A stretch of 35,497 nucleotides of DNA from Candidatus Paceibacter sp. (lineage in GTDB: Bacteria; Patescibacteriota; Patescibacteriia; DYGC01), in assembly GCA_020724925.1 (NCBI GenBank), contig DYGC01000005.1:1-35497 (forward strand). Direction: 5' to 3'. Below the pieces are notes generated by a model that saw nothing but the letters and a program-made list of their open reading frames with translations, did no database searches and was not told the origin of the DNA. The position numbers were made by a program, and so were the translations under genes. This document shows, piece by piece, positions 1 to 8,573 of the stretch (position 1 is its first letter; each line of letters starts with the position of its first letter).

Positions 1-10
1 GTAAAGATAA

Positions 11-75
11 ATCCCGCGTAGCTCCGTAGGAGCGAAGTGGGATCACCCCGACCAATCTTCGCTCGCGTTGCGAGC
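11..75. repeat. REP-like pair of short hairpins
   Basis: Two adjacent hairpins are visible. In the first, ATCCC (11-15) pairs with GGGAT (39-43), with an inner stem GCTCC (21-25) / GGAGC (29-33). The second is GCTCGC-gtt-GCGAGC (61-75). They precede tRNA-Gly and resemble the interspersed palindromes elsewhere in this window. No gene is visible in 1-101. Confidence 0.55.
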
Positions 76-101
76 TTCGACTGGCAAGCCGATCCATGCC
101 T

Positions 102-176
102 GCGGGTGTCGTATAATGGCTATTATGTCAGCCTTCCAAGCTGAAGACGGCGGTTCGATTCCGCTCACCCGCTCCA
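102..176 (+). tRNA. tRNA-Gly (anticodon TCC)
   Basis: A complete cloverleaf. The acceptor strands are 102-108 (GCGGGTG) and 166-172 (CACCCGC), followed by discriminator T173 and an encoded CCA at 174-176. The anticodon stem-loop is TCAGC-CTTCCAA-GCTGA, with anticodon TCC at 135-137, reading GGA/GGG glycine codons. The T-loop TTCGATT is canonical. Confidence 0.96.
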
Positions 177-184
177 CTAAAAAC

Positions 185-207
185 CCCTTCTCGCGAAGGG
201 ATTTTTT
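185..207 (+). terminator. Rho-independent terminator after tRNA-Gly
   Basis: The stem CCCTTC (185-190) and GAAGGG (195-200) closes a TCGC loop and is followed by ATTTTTT. It lies 8 bases after the tRNA 3' end, so it ends the tRNA transcript. Confidence 0.85.
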
Positions 208-229
208 ATTTGTTTGAAAATGTAAAATT

Positions 230-238
230 TGCTATAAT
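230..238 (+). promoter_or_regulatory. Extended -10 promoter for the 286-3915 gene
   Basis: TGC-TATAAT (TATAAT at 233-238) is a consensus extended -10 element. No good -35 is seen at the expected distance; TTGTTT at 210-215 is the best candidate. Transcription would start near 245, about 40 bases before the ATG. Confidence 0.5.
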
Positions 239-285
239 TTAGAAAGAAAATCTTGGAGATTTATTTTTAAATTTAAAATAAAAGT

Positions 286-3200
286 ATGCCTACACCTAAT
301 GAGCAAGAATTGCTTAATAAATCGGAATTGCCGGTTCAAAATCCTTCAAAGCCTCCAATAGCGGAGAGTTCTAACGTTCCTGGAACCGAGCTTTCCCCTG
401 AAGAAATTGATATTCCGGTTGGAGAAGTTCTACCCAGTGAGGAAAGTACTAGTCAAGAAAGAAAAGAAGTTTCTTTGGAAGGGCAGGCGGCCGTCGTTAA
501 AGAATCTTTGGATAGTATTAAGGGTGGTTTTGTTAATTGGAAACAAGGAATTTTAGATTCCCAACTTTTTTCTGCTGAAGAATTACCCGGTGTGGAGCAA
601 TGGTTTAGTGATTCTTTAAATCGTTTTAAGTCAATTGAACAAATTATCATTTCCGAGTTGTCGGTTTTGCAGGTTTTAAGAGAAGGTTACTCTGAACAAT
701 CTAAAGAAATTCAAAAAATCAGTGAACGTTTGCTTACCGTTAATAAGTTTGTCAAAGAACAACAAGAAAAAATTACTAGTTTGTTAGCTTCGTTGCGTTT
801 AATCAGTGAAGGTTTGTCACAAAATCCACAAGCCGCCAAAGACAACGTGGTTTCCAGTATGAAAATTGTTTTTAAGGCAATGAACGATTTATCTCGAAAA
901 TATTTAGCAGGGATGGATAAGCAAGGTTTATTGAGAGATTTGAGAGAATCAGAACTTTTAGAAAAGGCTAATAATCCTGAACAATTTTCGACAAAATTGG
1001 AAGAAAAAAAAGCTAACTTGAATTTGTTATATAATTGTTATAATCAAGCGAGTTTTTCCGAGATTGAAAAGGCTTTTGTCTTTGCGGACGTTTATTTTGA
1101 AAAAGAATCAATGTTTTTAACAGCTCAAGAGAATGAAACTTTACAGTCTTTGCTTTTGGCTAACAGTGATTTGGAGAAAACTAGAATTGGGAAAGACGGT
1201 CAGCTAAAACCTGTGATTCCCGATAATTTACGCCAGTTTTATACTTTGCGAGCGGCACTTGAAGATAGTGCTGAGAAATATCAAATTTTGGGAGCCAATT
1301 TTTCGGCGATGGAGTTTGTCGATCAAATTTTAAAGGATAAAAAAATTAGTGCTTTGGATAATTATGATCTACAACATTATACGTTAGGGGCTTTTCAGTC
1401 GCAGATTGGTCGTTTGTTGAGTGAAAATAAGGCCACAGAAATCCCTGCTTATTTGCAGAAAAATCTAAACGATTTAACCAATATTTTATCTGCTTTATTG
1501 AAGTTGCCGGTATCTGATGTGTCTAATTATTTGAAAACCAATCCTGCTGAGTTGCGAAAAATTATTCTTGAGGCAAGCGGTGGGGTGAGCGGGGAAGTAG
1601 AACTTACTGGTGCTGAAGATTTTCCAGTGCCAAAAACAGAGTCAGTTGTGCTTGATGATGTGATGGACGCCGATGACTTATTGGAAGAAGTTACTACTCC
1701 GGATGCTAAACCAAAATATTCAATGCCACCGTTACCGGCAATGGAAACGGTTAAACAAGCAATGAGTGCTTCTGAAAAAACACAATTGCTTGAAAATTTT
1801 TGGAAAGCGGAAGATACATTTAAGCAAGTTGTCAGTCGTAAAGTTGAATTGGGAGTATCAAGTGATTTGAAAATGATTGATAATATCAAAAACACTTTAA
1901 TTGAAAATGGGATTTTGGAAGTTGGAGGGGTATCTTTGTCTTCGCCAGAGTTTACGATTGATGTTAATACTTTACAAACAGAGCTTTGGGAGGGGATTAA
2001 TAATTTAATCGTCAGTGGCTTGGAATCAAAAAAAGAATTTTCAGAAATTGAATCTGAAATTAATAAATATATTAGTCAAAAAAGAGCAGAATTGGTTTTG
2101 CTTAAAGAAAAATTACAAAAAGCAATTACACCATTTATTGAGTTTAGGAAGCAACACCCTGATTTAGAACAGTTGATGGAGGCCAATATTAATTCAAAAT
2201 TAGTTGCTAAAGTTAATGCAATCGCCAGTTTAGTAAAGAATCAGTTTTTGAAAGCCGGCATTGAAGAAGTCGATGGCATTAATTTATTAGCGTTAGGTGA
2301 AATTTACGATGGTGAGGCAGCGACCATTGAATTTAAAAACAAAGTAAAATCAATCATTGAGGAAGAATTGGATAAAGGGAGTGCTCCTGATGAGGTGAAC
2401 GCGGCTCTTAACAAATTTATCAGTCAGACTGATGATAAACTAAGAAATTTGTATAAATTATTATTGGAAAATGTTCCTGGCCGGGGAGTTGATCGTGAAA
2501 GTCAATTAGTGGCAGACTTTTGGAAAAATCAAACGGCCTTGGCTAATCGTGTAAGTTATTATGAAACAATGTTTGCTGAGTTGCAAAAATTAGCACAGGA
2601 GAAAGCTGGTGAACCGTATTTGGATGACATGGTTAAAAATTTTAGAAATAATTTAAATCAGTCTTTAAAAGATGCTTTGTCGCAACAAAAAACTGAAGCC
2701 GAAATTGTTAAATGGTTAGAGGCTGAATTTAAACACGCGGATGAAATCATTGATAAATTGTCCGTGGATGTTTTATTAAAGAAGGATAAACCGCAAACGG
2801 TTGAAGAGGGTGGAGGAGATGATGCGATGAACGCCGATGATTTATTGGAAGAAGTTAATACTCCGGATGCTAAACCAAAATATTCAATGCCACCGTTACC
2901 GGCGATGGAAGCGGTTAAACAAGCAGAACAAAAATCTCCAGAAAAGCGAGAATTATCTTTGAAGGAAATGATTGCCAGTGCTAAATCTTTTGATGAATTG
3001 GCGGAAATTATTCAGAAAAATCAAATTGTGATTCAAGGTAGTGAAAAATTATATACGACCGATCAAGGTAGTCAAAAGTTATATACAACCCAAGACTTAT
3101 TAGACAGTATTGCGGTTGCTAAGGACGGTAAACTAGCTCCGAATTTTTGGTTTGCCCCGCGCACACATCAATTTAGAGAAAAATTAATATCATTGTCTAA

Positions 3201-3915
3201 CGCGCAACGTGCTAAAACGTCCGGTGAAGAGATGATTGAATTGAGCGATGAGGATGTTGAAGATATTACTGGAAAACCAGTAAAAGCCACGCCCCCACCG
3301 TTGCCACCGCATATCCAAAAATTGCAGGAGGAGGCTCGTAAACAAAAAGAAATGGCCGAAAAGGCACAAGTAGAAGCGGAGCCGATTTCTTTGACCGAAG
3401 ACATGAAGAAAAAACCAATTGATGAAACTAAACAAACACCGGACATGGCTACGTGGTTAAGTGAGCCAATCGTTGGCCCGCATGAACGAATGTTGGGTGT
3501 TTCTCGTTTGATTAAAGATTTGATTAAGACCGGTAAATATGTTGATGAAAAGAGATTGTTAATTGACATTGATAATAAGTTTAATCGTTTAGCAGAGAAT
3601 TTGGATAATCCGGAAACAATCACCGCTTGGGAACAATTTCAGGCTGAAAACAATGTGGAGATTGAAGATCCTTTAGTTTATTTTGTTGATAAAGTGCTTG
3701 ATTTAAATGGAATTAAAGCCGCCTATGATTCTAAAAATGGTTTTGAGTTTAGAAATGCGGTTGATATTGCTAATTTAAAAGTTAGCAATTTCATGAATGC
3801 TTTAAATTTGTCGGAGGATTATTTACCGGTTCCGACTCGTCGGTCGTCAGTGGATGCACGAGCTTCCTTAAAGCGTGGTGGTGGCATTAAAGTTCAGATG
3901 CCTGGCAGTTTATAA
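286..3915 (+). CDS. Large helical protein of unknown function with internal duplications (1209 aa)
   Basis: I do not recognise a family. The protein is mostly charged, predicted helical or coiled-coil sequence, with no signal peptide or clear membrane segment, so it is probably cytoplasmic. An Asp/Glu-rich linker ending in KPKYSMPPLPAME occurs twice, near residues 460-495 and 845-880. Its DNA copies (about 1660-1742 and 2825-2907) are nearly identical, so the duplication is recent or homogenised. Between the linkers, three related helical units of about 100 residues can be traced, each with a pattern like GxxxVxGxxL followed by long helices. A small tandem duplication, QGS(E/Q)KLYTT, occurs near residues 918-935, and a proline-rich stretch, TPPPLPP, near 1003. 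The ATG at 286 has no Shine-Dalgarno within range; the nearest purine tract, TTGGAGA, is about 25 bases upstream. Style and composition resemble the unassigned proteins at 29585 and 31757. A scaffold or surface-filament role is only a guess. Confidence 0.85.
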   Translation: MPTPNEQELLNKSELPVQNPSKPPIAESSNVPGTELSPEEIDIPVGEVLPSEESTSQERKEVSLEGQAAVVKESLDSIKGGFVNWKQGILDSQLFSAEELPGVEQWFSDSLNRFKSIEQIIISELSVLQVLREGYSEQSKEIQKISERLLTVNKFVKEQQEKITSLLASLRLISEGLSQNPQAAKDNVVSSMKIVFKAMNDLSRKYLAGMDKQGLLRDLRESELLEKANNPEQFSTKLEEKKANLNLLYNCYNQASFSEIEKAFVFADVYFEKESMFLTAQENETLQSLLLANSDLEKTRIGKDGQLKPVIPDNLRQFYTLRAALEDSAEKYQILGANFSAMEFVDQILKDKKISALDNYDLQHYTLGAFQSQIGRLLSENKATEIPAYLQKNLNDLTNILSALLKLPVSDVSNYLKTNPAELRKIILEASGGVSGEVELTGAEDFPVPKTESVVLDDVMDADDLLEEVTTPDAKPKYSMPPLPAMETVKQAMSASEKTQLLENFWKAEDTFKQVVSRKVELGVSSDLKMIDNIKNTLIENGILEVGGVSLSSPEFTIDVNTLQTELWEGINNLIVSGLESKKEFSEIESEINKYISQKRAELVLLKEKLQKAITPFIEFRKQHPDLEQLMEANINSKLVAKVNAIASLVKNQFLKAGIEEVDGINLLALGEIYDGEAATIEFKNKVKSIIEEELDKGSAPDEVNAALNKFISQTDDKLRNLYKLLLENVPGRGVDRESQLVADFWKNQTALANRVSYYETMFAELQKLAQEKAGEPYLDDMVKNFRNNLNQSLKDALSQQKTEAEIVKWLEAEFKHADEIIDKLSVDVLLKKDKPQTVEEGGGDDAMNADDLLEEVNTPDAKPKYSMPPLPAMEAVKQAEQKSPEKRELSLKEMIASAKSFDELAEIIQKNQIVIQGSEKLYTTDQGSQKLYTTQDLLDSIAVAKDGKLAPNFWFAPRTHQFREKLISLSNAQRAKTSGEEMIELSDEDVEDITGKPVKATPPPLPPHIQKLQEEARKQKEMAEKAQVEAEPISLTEDMKKKPIDETKQTPDMATWLSEPIVGPHERMLGVSRLIKDLIKTGKYVDEKRLLIDIDNKFNRLAENLDNPETITAWEQFQAENNVEIEDPLVYFVDKVLDLNGIKAAYDSKNGFEFRNAVDIANLKVSNFMNALNLSEDYLPVPTRRSSVDARASLKRGGGIKVQMPGSL

Positions 3916-3931
3916 AGATTGACTTTGTATA

Positions 3932-3967
3932 ACAAAAAATCCTCGTCATATGACGAGGATTTTTTTA
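3932..3967. terminator. Bidirectional terminator between convergent genes
   Basis: A perfect 22-base palindrome, ATCCTCGTCA/TATGACGAGGAT (3939-3960), is flanked by an A-tract on the left and a T-tract on the right. It can therefore terminate both the 286-3915 gene and infB, which converge here. Confidence 0.9.
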
Positions 3968-3972
3968 TAGGG

Positions 3973-6000
3973 CTATTTTAAGATTTTTTTCTTGCGTTTT
4001 TCCAAATAAATTTCCAAGATATCAGCCACCGCAATTTCCGGAGCGTTGGCGATTTGCACGCCACATTCTTGATTCTTTTGCACTTCCGTCACATCTTCTT
4101 TTCCGACTTTCAAACCGATGATTTTACCTTCAGTCACGAACGTCCCGTTGCGAAGGATGTTAGCTTTAATTGTGGTGTTGATATCACCTTGATAAATGAT
4201 TTTCCCTTCTTTTATTTTACAACCGACCACCAAAGTATTTTTTTCCTTTTTGAAAATCGCTAAGACTTCTGCTTTACCTAATTCTTCTTTAATGATTTCA
4301 TCACCTAAACTTTCTTCCATTTTTTTGCGAATAAAGGCAATCAAATCATAAATAATTTTAAAGTTTTGAATTGGTACTTTTTGTTCTTCGGCTAATAGTT
4401 TTAGATTGTTTGGCAATTGGACATGGAAACCGAGAATCAAGGCATTACCGGCTTGAGCTTGCCAAATATCACTTTCGGTAATATTTCCCAATCCTTGTTG
4501 AATGATATTAGCTTTGATTTCTTTGCTATCAATTTTGCTTAATGATTCGACAATTGCTTCCAAAGAACCAAGCACGTCGGCACGAATGATGATATTTAAT
4601 TTTTTCAAATCGCTGTTGCCAATATCCACGTTGGCCATGGAACTGCTCCCCATGAATTTACCTTCGTTGCTCTTGCGATCAATTTTATTTTTTAAAGTTT
4701 TTTTATCAATTTCTTTACGGCTTTCTACAATGTCTCCGATAATCGGGGCACTCTTTAAACCGATGATTTGCGCCGGCACGGATGGTCCAGCTTCTTCAAT
4801 GTTTTTGCCAGTGTGATCGCGCATCGCTTTGATTTTACCGTAATATTGTTCATTTAAAATCAAATGATCTCCTTGATGTAAAGTGCCACTGTGCACCAAC
4901 GCCGTGGCCACCGGGCCGATTGCTTTATCAACGTGGGATTCAATAATTGTGCCAACCGCATCAGCTTCGGCGGTGGCAACCAGCTTTTCTTTTTCCATTT
5001 CAGCAATTAACAAAATATTGTCTAATAATTCCTCAACGCCTTGTCCAAATTTCGCGGAAATCGGGACCATCAAAATTTTTCCACCCCATTCGGTTGGCAA
5101 AACATTATATTGCGTTAATTCTTGTTTGACTTTTTCAATATTGGATTCCGGTTTATCAACTTTGTTAATGGCGACAATCATCGGGATATTAGATTGTTGA
5201 ATGATTTTAATCGCTTCCACGGTTTGTGGTTTGACACCATCGTCAGCGGCCACAATCAAAATGGCGATGTCAGCGATTTTCGCACCACGCGAACGCATGG
5301 CCGTAAAGGCTTCGTGGCCGGGAGTATCAATAAAAGTTAGAACTCGATTTTTCTTTTTCACTTGATAGGCACCAATGTGTTGGGTAATGCCACCAGCTTC
5401 GGTATCAATGACATTGGTTTTTCTGATGGTATCCAATAATCTGGTTTTGCCATGGTCAACGTGTCCCATCACGACGATAATCGGCGGACGAGCTTTGCTT
5501 TTTCCTTCTTTGTGACTGGCAATAATAGTGGCCAATTTTTCATCATTGGTGGTATCAATTGTTTCATCTTCTACATCTAATTCTGGTTCAAAACCTAATT
5601 CCGTGGCAATAATGGCGGCGGTATCATAATCCAAACGTTCATTCATTGAAGCCAAAATTCCGTTTTTCATCAATTCGTTGATAATATCTTTTAACGGTAA
5701 TTTCAATAAATCGGAAAATTGTTTAACAGTGACGATTTTAGGAATTCGTACGTTTTTTTGCATTGGGAAATCAGTCATCGTGCCGGACGCTTGCAATTCG
5801 GCATCTGCCTTTTCTTTTTCGTAGGCTTTTTTCTTTTTGTAGTTATCCATTAAGCGCCCCCAGCTTTGAATGATTTCTTGGGCTAATTTATCATTGATTT
5901 TAATGGCTCGGCTGCCCACGTCAAAACCTAATTCCGGCAACAAGTCGCGCAATTCTTGGGTGGGAAGTTTTAAGCGTCTGGCCAATTCACTTACATTCAT
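3973..6000 (-). CDS. infB: Translation initiation factor IF-2
   Basis: This GTPase places initiator fMet-tRNA on the ribosomal P site. At 675 residues it is near the short Bacillus-type form and lacks the long E. coli N-terminal extension. Two IF2N-like helical modules are visible, near residues 1-50 ([13 protein letters not shown]...) and 88-130 ([20 protein letters not shown]). The G domain starts near residue 178 with G1 GHVDHGKT. It continues with G2 [13 protein letters not shown]3 DTPGHEAF, G4 NKVDKP and G5 SAKFGQG, then the EF-Tu-like domain and IF-2 domains 3 and 4. All GTPase motifs are intact. The gene stands alone, without nusA or rbfA next to it. A TTGACT-17-TACAAT promoter lies upstream on the minus strand, and no Shine-Dalgarno is seen before the ATG at 6000. 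Confidence 0.97.
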   Translation of the reverse strand: MNVSELARRLKLPTQELRDLLPELGFDVGSRAIKINDKLAQEIIQSWGRLMDNYKKKKAYEKEKADAELQASGTMTDFPMQKNVRIPKIVTVKQFSDLLKLPLKDIINELMKNGILASMNERLDYDTAAIIATELGFEPELDVEDETIDTTNDEKLATIIASHKEGKSKARPPIIVVMGHVDHGKTRLLDTIRKTNVIDTEAGGITQHIGAYQVKKKNRVLTFIDTPGHEAFTAMRSRGAKIADIAILIVAADDGVKPQTVEAIKIIQQSNIPMIVAINKVDKPESNIEKVKQELTQYNVLPTEWGGKILMVPISAKFGQGVEELLDNILLIAEMEKEKLVATAEADAVGTIIESHVDKAIGPVATALVHSGTLHQGDHLILNEQYYGKIKAMRDHTGKNIEEAGPSVPAQIIGLKSAPIIGDIVESRKEIDKKTLKNKIDRKSNEGKFMGSSSMANVDIGNSDLKKLNIIIRADVLGSLEAIVESLSKIDSKEIKANIIQQGLGNITESDIWQAQAGNALILGFHVQLPNNLKLLAEEQKVPIQNFKIIYDLIAFIRKKMEESLGDEIIKEELGKAEVLAIFKKEKNTLVVGCKIKEGKIIYQGDINTTIKANILRNGTFVTEGKIIGLKVGKEDVTEVQKNQECGVQIANAPEIAVADILEIYLEKRKKKILK

Positions 6001-6083
6001 AGTTTTGCTAAAGTTAAAAATGGCGAGCTTGTGCCATTATGAGTTATAATTCTGAAAAATAAGACCTTTATTAAATTATTAAA

Positions 6084-6112
6084 ATTGTATAAGATTTGTT
6101 TGTTGAAGTCAA
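6084..6112 (-). promoter_or_regulatory. Sigma70-type promoter for infB
   Basis: On the minus strand TTGACT (6112-6107) is followed after exactly 17 bases by TACAAT (6089-6084). This leaves a leader of about 75 bases before the infB ATG. It sits in the divergent infB/truB gap. Confidence 0.7.
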
Positions 6113-6133
6113 GAATCATAATTTGAAATTTTT

Positions 6134-6814
6134 ATGCATAATTTCGGTTTTTTGTGGATAAATAAGCCGTTGGGGATCAGCTCTTTCGCGGTGGTGCGAC
6201 GATTGCGGAAAATCACCGGTGAAAAACGCATCGGGCATAGCGGTACTTTGGATCCGTTAGCGTCCGGCGTGATGATTTTGGCGATTGGGCGACCTTATAC
6301 TAAGAAATTGAATGAATATTTGAAACTTGATAAAACTTATGAAGCGGAATTGACTTTGGGTTACAACACTGCCACCTGGGACGCCGAAGGAGAAAAGATT
6401 TTTGTGTCTGATAAACAGCCGAGTGAAGCGGAAATCAAAGAGATTTTAAATTCATTTATCGGTGAACAAATGCAGGTACCACCGATTTTTTCCGCTTTGA
6501 AAATGGGCGGTCAGCCATTGTATAAAATGGCGCGACAGGGGACTGATTTGTTGGAAGAAAATTTGGGTGCGCGGCGTATTACCATATATGATTTGCGTTT
6601 GTTGTCTTATGAATATCCGCACCTGAAATTTGCGGTGGACGTTTCTTCCGGCACTTATATTCGGTCTTTGGCGCGGGATATTGGCAAAAAATTGGGCACT
6701 GGCGCCTATTTGAGCGGATTGGTGCGTAGCAAGTTGGGAACGGTCAATTTAGCCGATTGCGTGGATTTGGAAACGTTAACGGAGAAAAATTACCTTGATT
6801 ATTTGAAGGAATAG
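6134..6814 (+). CDS. truB: tRNA pseudouridine(55) synthase TruB
   Basis: TruB converts U55 of the tRNA T-loop to pseudouridine. The 226-residue protein begins with the family's N-terminal block GFLWINKPLGISSF. It carries the catalytic motif GHSGTLDPLASG with the nucleophile Asp40. Further TruB blocks include KTYEAELTLGYNTATWD, the PPIFSALKMGGQPLYKMAR motif and VSSGTYIRSLARDIG. It is shorter than E. coli TruB (about 314 aa) and lacks an obvious C-terminal PUA domain. It is divergent from infB, whereas many bacteria have the two in one operon. There is no Shine-Dalgarno; the ATG follows an AT-rich tract. Confidence 0.96.
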   Translation: MHNFGFLWINKPLGISSFAVVRRLRKITGEKRIGHSGTLDPLASGVMILAIGRPYTKKLNEYLKLDKTYEAELTLGYNTATWDAEGEKIFVSDKQPSEAEIKEILNSFIGEQMQVPPIFSALKMGGQPLYKMARQGTDLLEENLGARRITIYDLRLLSYEYPHLKFAVDVSSGTYIRSLARDIGKKLGTGAYLSGLVRSKLGTVNLADCVDLETLTEKNYLDYLKE

Positions 6815-6871
6815 GGTGGGGGGACGTTTTGTTATTCTGTTGTAAACTAAATGTAATATTGGGACTCTTGT

Positions 6872-7012
6872 GTAGGGGCGTTGCATTGCAACGCCCTTGA
6901 AACAAAAACGTTTGTTTAATATCATGAAAACGAATAAATATAAAATATTTTCATTAAAAATCACATAAAACGAAAAATCACGAAAAAGGGCGTTGCAATG
7001 CAACGCCCCTAC
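6872..7012. mobile_element. MITE-like element with 25-bp terminal inverted repeats
   Basis: A 25-base arm beginning GTAGGGGCGTTGCATTGC (6872-6896) is exactly reverse-complemented at 6988-7012. Each arm is itself palindromic (GGGCGTTGCA/TGCAACGCCC). The roughly 90-base interior is very AT-rich and contains no convincing gene. No target-site duplication is evident in the flanks. It fills the gap between truB and the next operon. Small ORFs running through it are artefacts of the repeat. Confidence 0.6.
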
Positions 7013-7097
7013 GGTAGAGATTGTATAACACGATTGGTTTCTTTTGTAGAGGTTCTGATATTAATCAGGATGACAAATGGTCCCCCTTTCTCTCGTA

Positions 7098-7126
7098 ATG
7101 ACCAAAATAATATGTTAAAATATAAT
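7098..7126 (+). promoter_or_regulatory. Candidate promoter for the ccdA-murG operon
   Basis: A perfect TATAAT (7121-7126) lies 28 bases before the ATG at 7155. A weak -35, ATGACC (7098-7103), sits 17 bases upstream. No other promoter is seen before the six closely packed genes that follow. Confidence 0.45.
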
Positions 7127-7154
7127 ATCAGTAAAAAAATAATTAAGAAAAACT

Positions 7155-7838
7155 ATGGGAACATTAAGTTTAGGGGCGATTATTGCGGCAGCCTTGATTG
7201 ATTCCATCAATCCCTGCGCTTTTGGTGTGATGGTCTTTTTATCAACATATTTGGCAGCGGTTGGATCCAAAGGACGTTTGTTAAAAGTTGGTTTAATTTA
7301 TGTTTTTACGGTTTTTTTGACTTATTTGTTGGCCGGTTTGGGCTTGCTTCAGTTTTTAAGCAGTTTCAGCAGCGTAACAGTGTGGATTTATAAGATTGCC
7401 GGTGCAATTTTGATTATTGCCGGTTTGATTAATGTGAAAGAATTGTTTTGGTATAAAAAGGGAGTGAGTTTGCAAATCTCAGAGGACAAAAAACCGTTGA
7501 TTGAAAAATTTATTTATAAAACATCAATTCCGGCAGCGATTATTTTGGGTTTTTTGGTCTCGGCTTTTGAATTGCCGTGCACCGGTCAGGTTTATTTGGG
7601 AATTTTGGCGATTTTGGCCAAGTCCGCTGCCAGTACGCAAATGTTAGGTTTTGTCTGGTTGTTTATCTATAATTTGATTTTTGTTGCCCCGTTAATCATT
7701 ATTTTGTTGTTATTTTATTTTGATAAGAAGAGTCATTGGTTCACTGATATGCCGGAAAAACGTAAAAAATGGTTGCGTTTTTTCATGGGATTGGGTATGT
7801 TAATTTTAGGTATTTTAATGATTTTAGGTAAATTATAA
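7155..7838 (+). CDS. CcdA/DsbD-family membrane thiol-redox transporter
   Basis: The 227-residue protein is almost entirely hydrophobic, with about six membrane segments, the size of CcdA. The two conserved cysteine motifs of the family are present: INPCAFGVM with Cys21 near the end of the first segment, and FELPCTGQVYLGI with Cys142. In CcdA/DsbD these paired cysteines carry electrons from cytoplasmic thioredoxin across the membrane to extracytoplasmic thiol proteins. It is the first gene of a run in which its stop is one base from the next ATG, linking it with two Fe-S redox proteins and cell-wall genes. No thioredoxin-like partner or cytochrome c gene is in the window, so the electron acceptor is unknown. 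The start ATG at 7155 is 29 bases after the -10. Confidence 0.88.
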   Translation: MGTLSLGAIIAAALIDSINPCAFGVMVFLSTYLAAVGSKGRLLKVGLIYVFTVFLTYLLAGLGLLQFLSSFSSVTVWIYKIAGAILIIAGLINVKELFWYKKGVSLQISEDKKPLIEKFIYKTSIPAAIILGFLVSAFELPCTGQVYLGILAILAKSAASTQMLGFVWLFIYNLIFVAPLIIILLLFYFDKKSHWFTDMPEKRKKWLRFFMGLGMLILGILMILGKL

Positions 7839-7839
7839 T

Positions 7840-8568
7840 ATGGGATTTTTTGATAAAATTCTCGGTGGCAATACTTTGTATTACCCCGGTTGTTCCACTA
7901 AATTTGTCGCCAAAGACGTGGAAGAAAGATATAAAACTTGGTTTAAAAAGTTAGGTTTGGATTTTGTGCAATTGTCCGATTTGGAAAAATGTTGCGGCTC
8001 TCCGGTTTTAAATGCTGGATATATTGATGATTTCAAGAAATTGGCGGAGGCTAATTGTGATTTGTTTCATCAACGGGGCATCAATCGGATCGTCACCAAT
8101 TGCCCGGGTTGTTATTTGCAATTTAAAAAAGTGTATTTGGAATATTTGGGGGAGAAGTGGGATTTTCAAGTGGATTATTTGTTGACGATAATGTTGGAAG
8201 CGGTTAAAGCCGGAAAGGTAAAATTGAAACAACAAAGTGGAAAAATCACTTACCACGATCCCTGCCACTTGGGACGCGCCGTCGGTGTTTACGACGAGCC
8301 ACGTGAATTGTTGCGTTTAAGCGGTTATGAATTGGTGGAGATGAAATCCAATCGTGAATATTCTTTGTGTTGCGGGGCGGGCGGCACGGCTAATATGAAC
8401 GCCACCGAAACCAGCCAAAAAATGGCCGGGGCGCGTTGGCAGCAAGCTGTGGACAGTGGCGCGCAGCAATTGGTCAGTCCTTGCGTGATGTGTACTTATC
8501 AGTTTAGACAAAATAATAAAAGTGCGATGGAAGCCAAAGAATTTTGTGAATTAATTGATTTTGAATAA
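7840..8568 (+). CDS. LutA/HdrB-like Fe-S protein with two cysteine-rich (CCG) domains
   Basis: A 242-residue soluble protein with the duplicated cysteine-rich domain of LutA, GlpC and HdrB. The first copy has YYPGCSTKF, then EKCCGSPVLNAGY and NCPGCYLQF. The second has TYHDPCHLGRAVGVYDEPR, then SLCCGAGG and SPCVMCTYQF. Such CCG domains bind non-cubane or [4Fe-4S] clusters and pass electrons in lactate-utilisation and heterodisulfide systems. It starts 1 base after the ccdA-like stop and is followed after 5 bases by a LutB-like gene, so the two probably form a complex. No LutC, lactate permease or lactate dehydrogenase is next to them, so lactate oxidation is not assured. LutA-like is the best family call; the substrate is open. 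Confidence 0.85.
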   Translation: MGFFDKILGGNTLYYPGCSTKFVAKDVEERYKTWFKKLGLDFVQLSDLEKCCGSPVLNAGYIDDFKKLAEANCDLFHQRGINRIVTNCPGCYLQFKKVYLEYLGEKWDFQVDYLLTIMLEAVKAGKVKLKQQSGKITYHDPCHLGRAVGVYDEPRELLRLSGYELVEMKSNREYSLCCGAGGTANMNATETSQKMAGARWQQAVDSGAQQLVSPCVMCTYQFRQNNKSAMEAKEFCELIDFE

Positions 8569-8573
8569 TTTAT

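Noticed and set aside
6998-7201. Small reading frame across the MITE-like element
   Set aside because: It runs through the terminal repeat and the promoter of the next operon and has no recognisable product.
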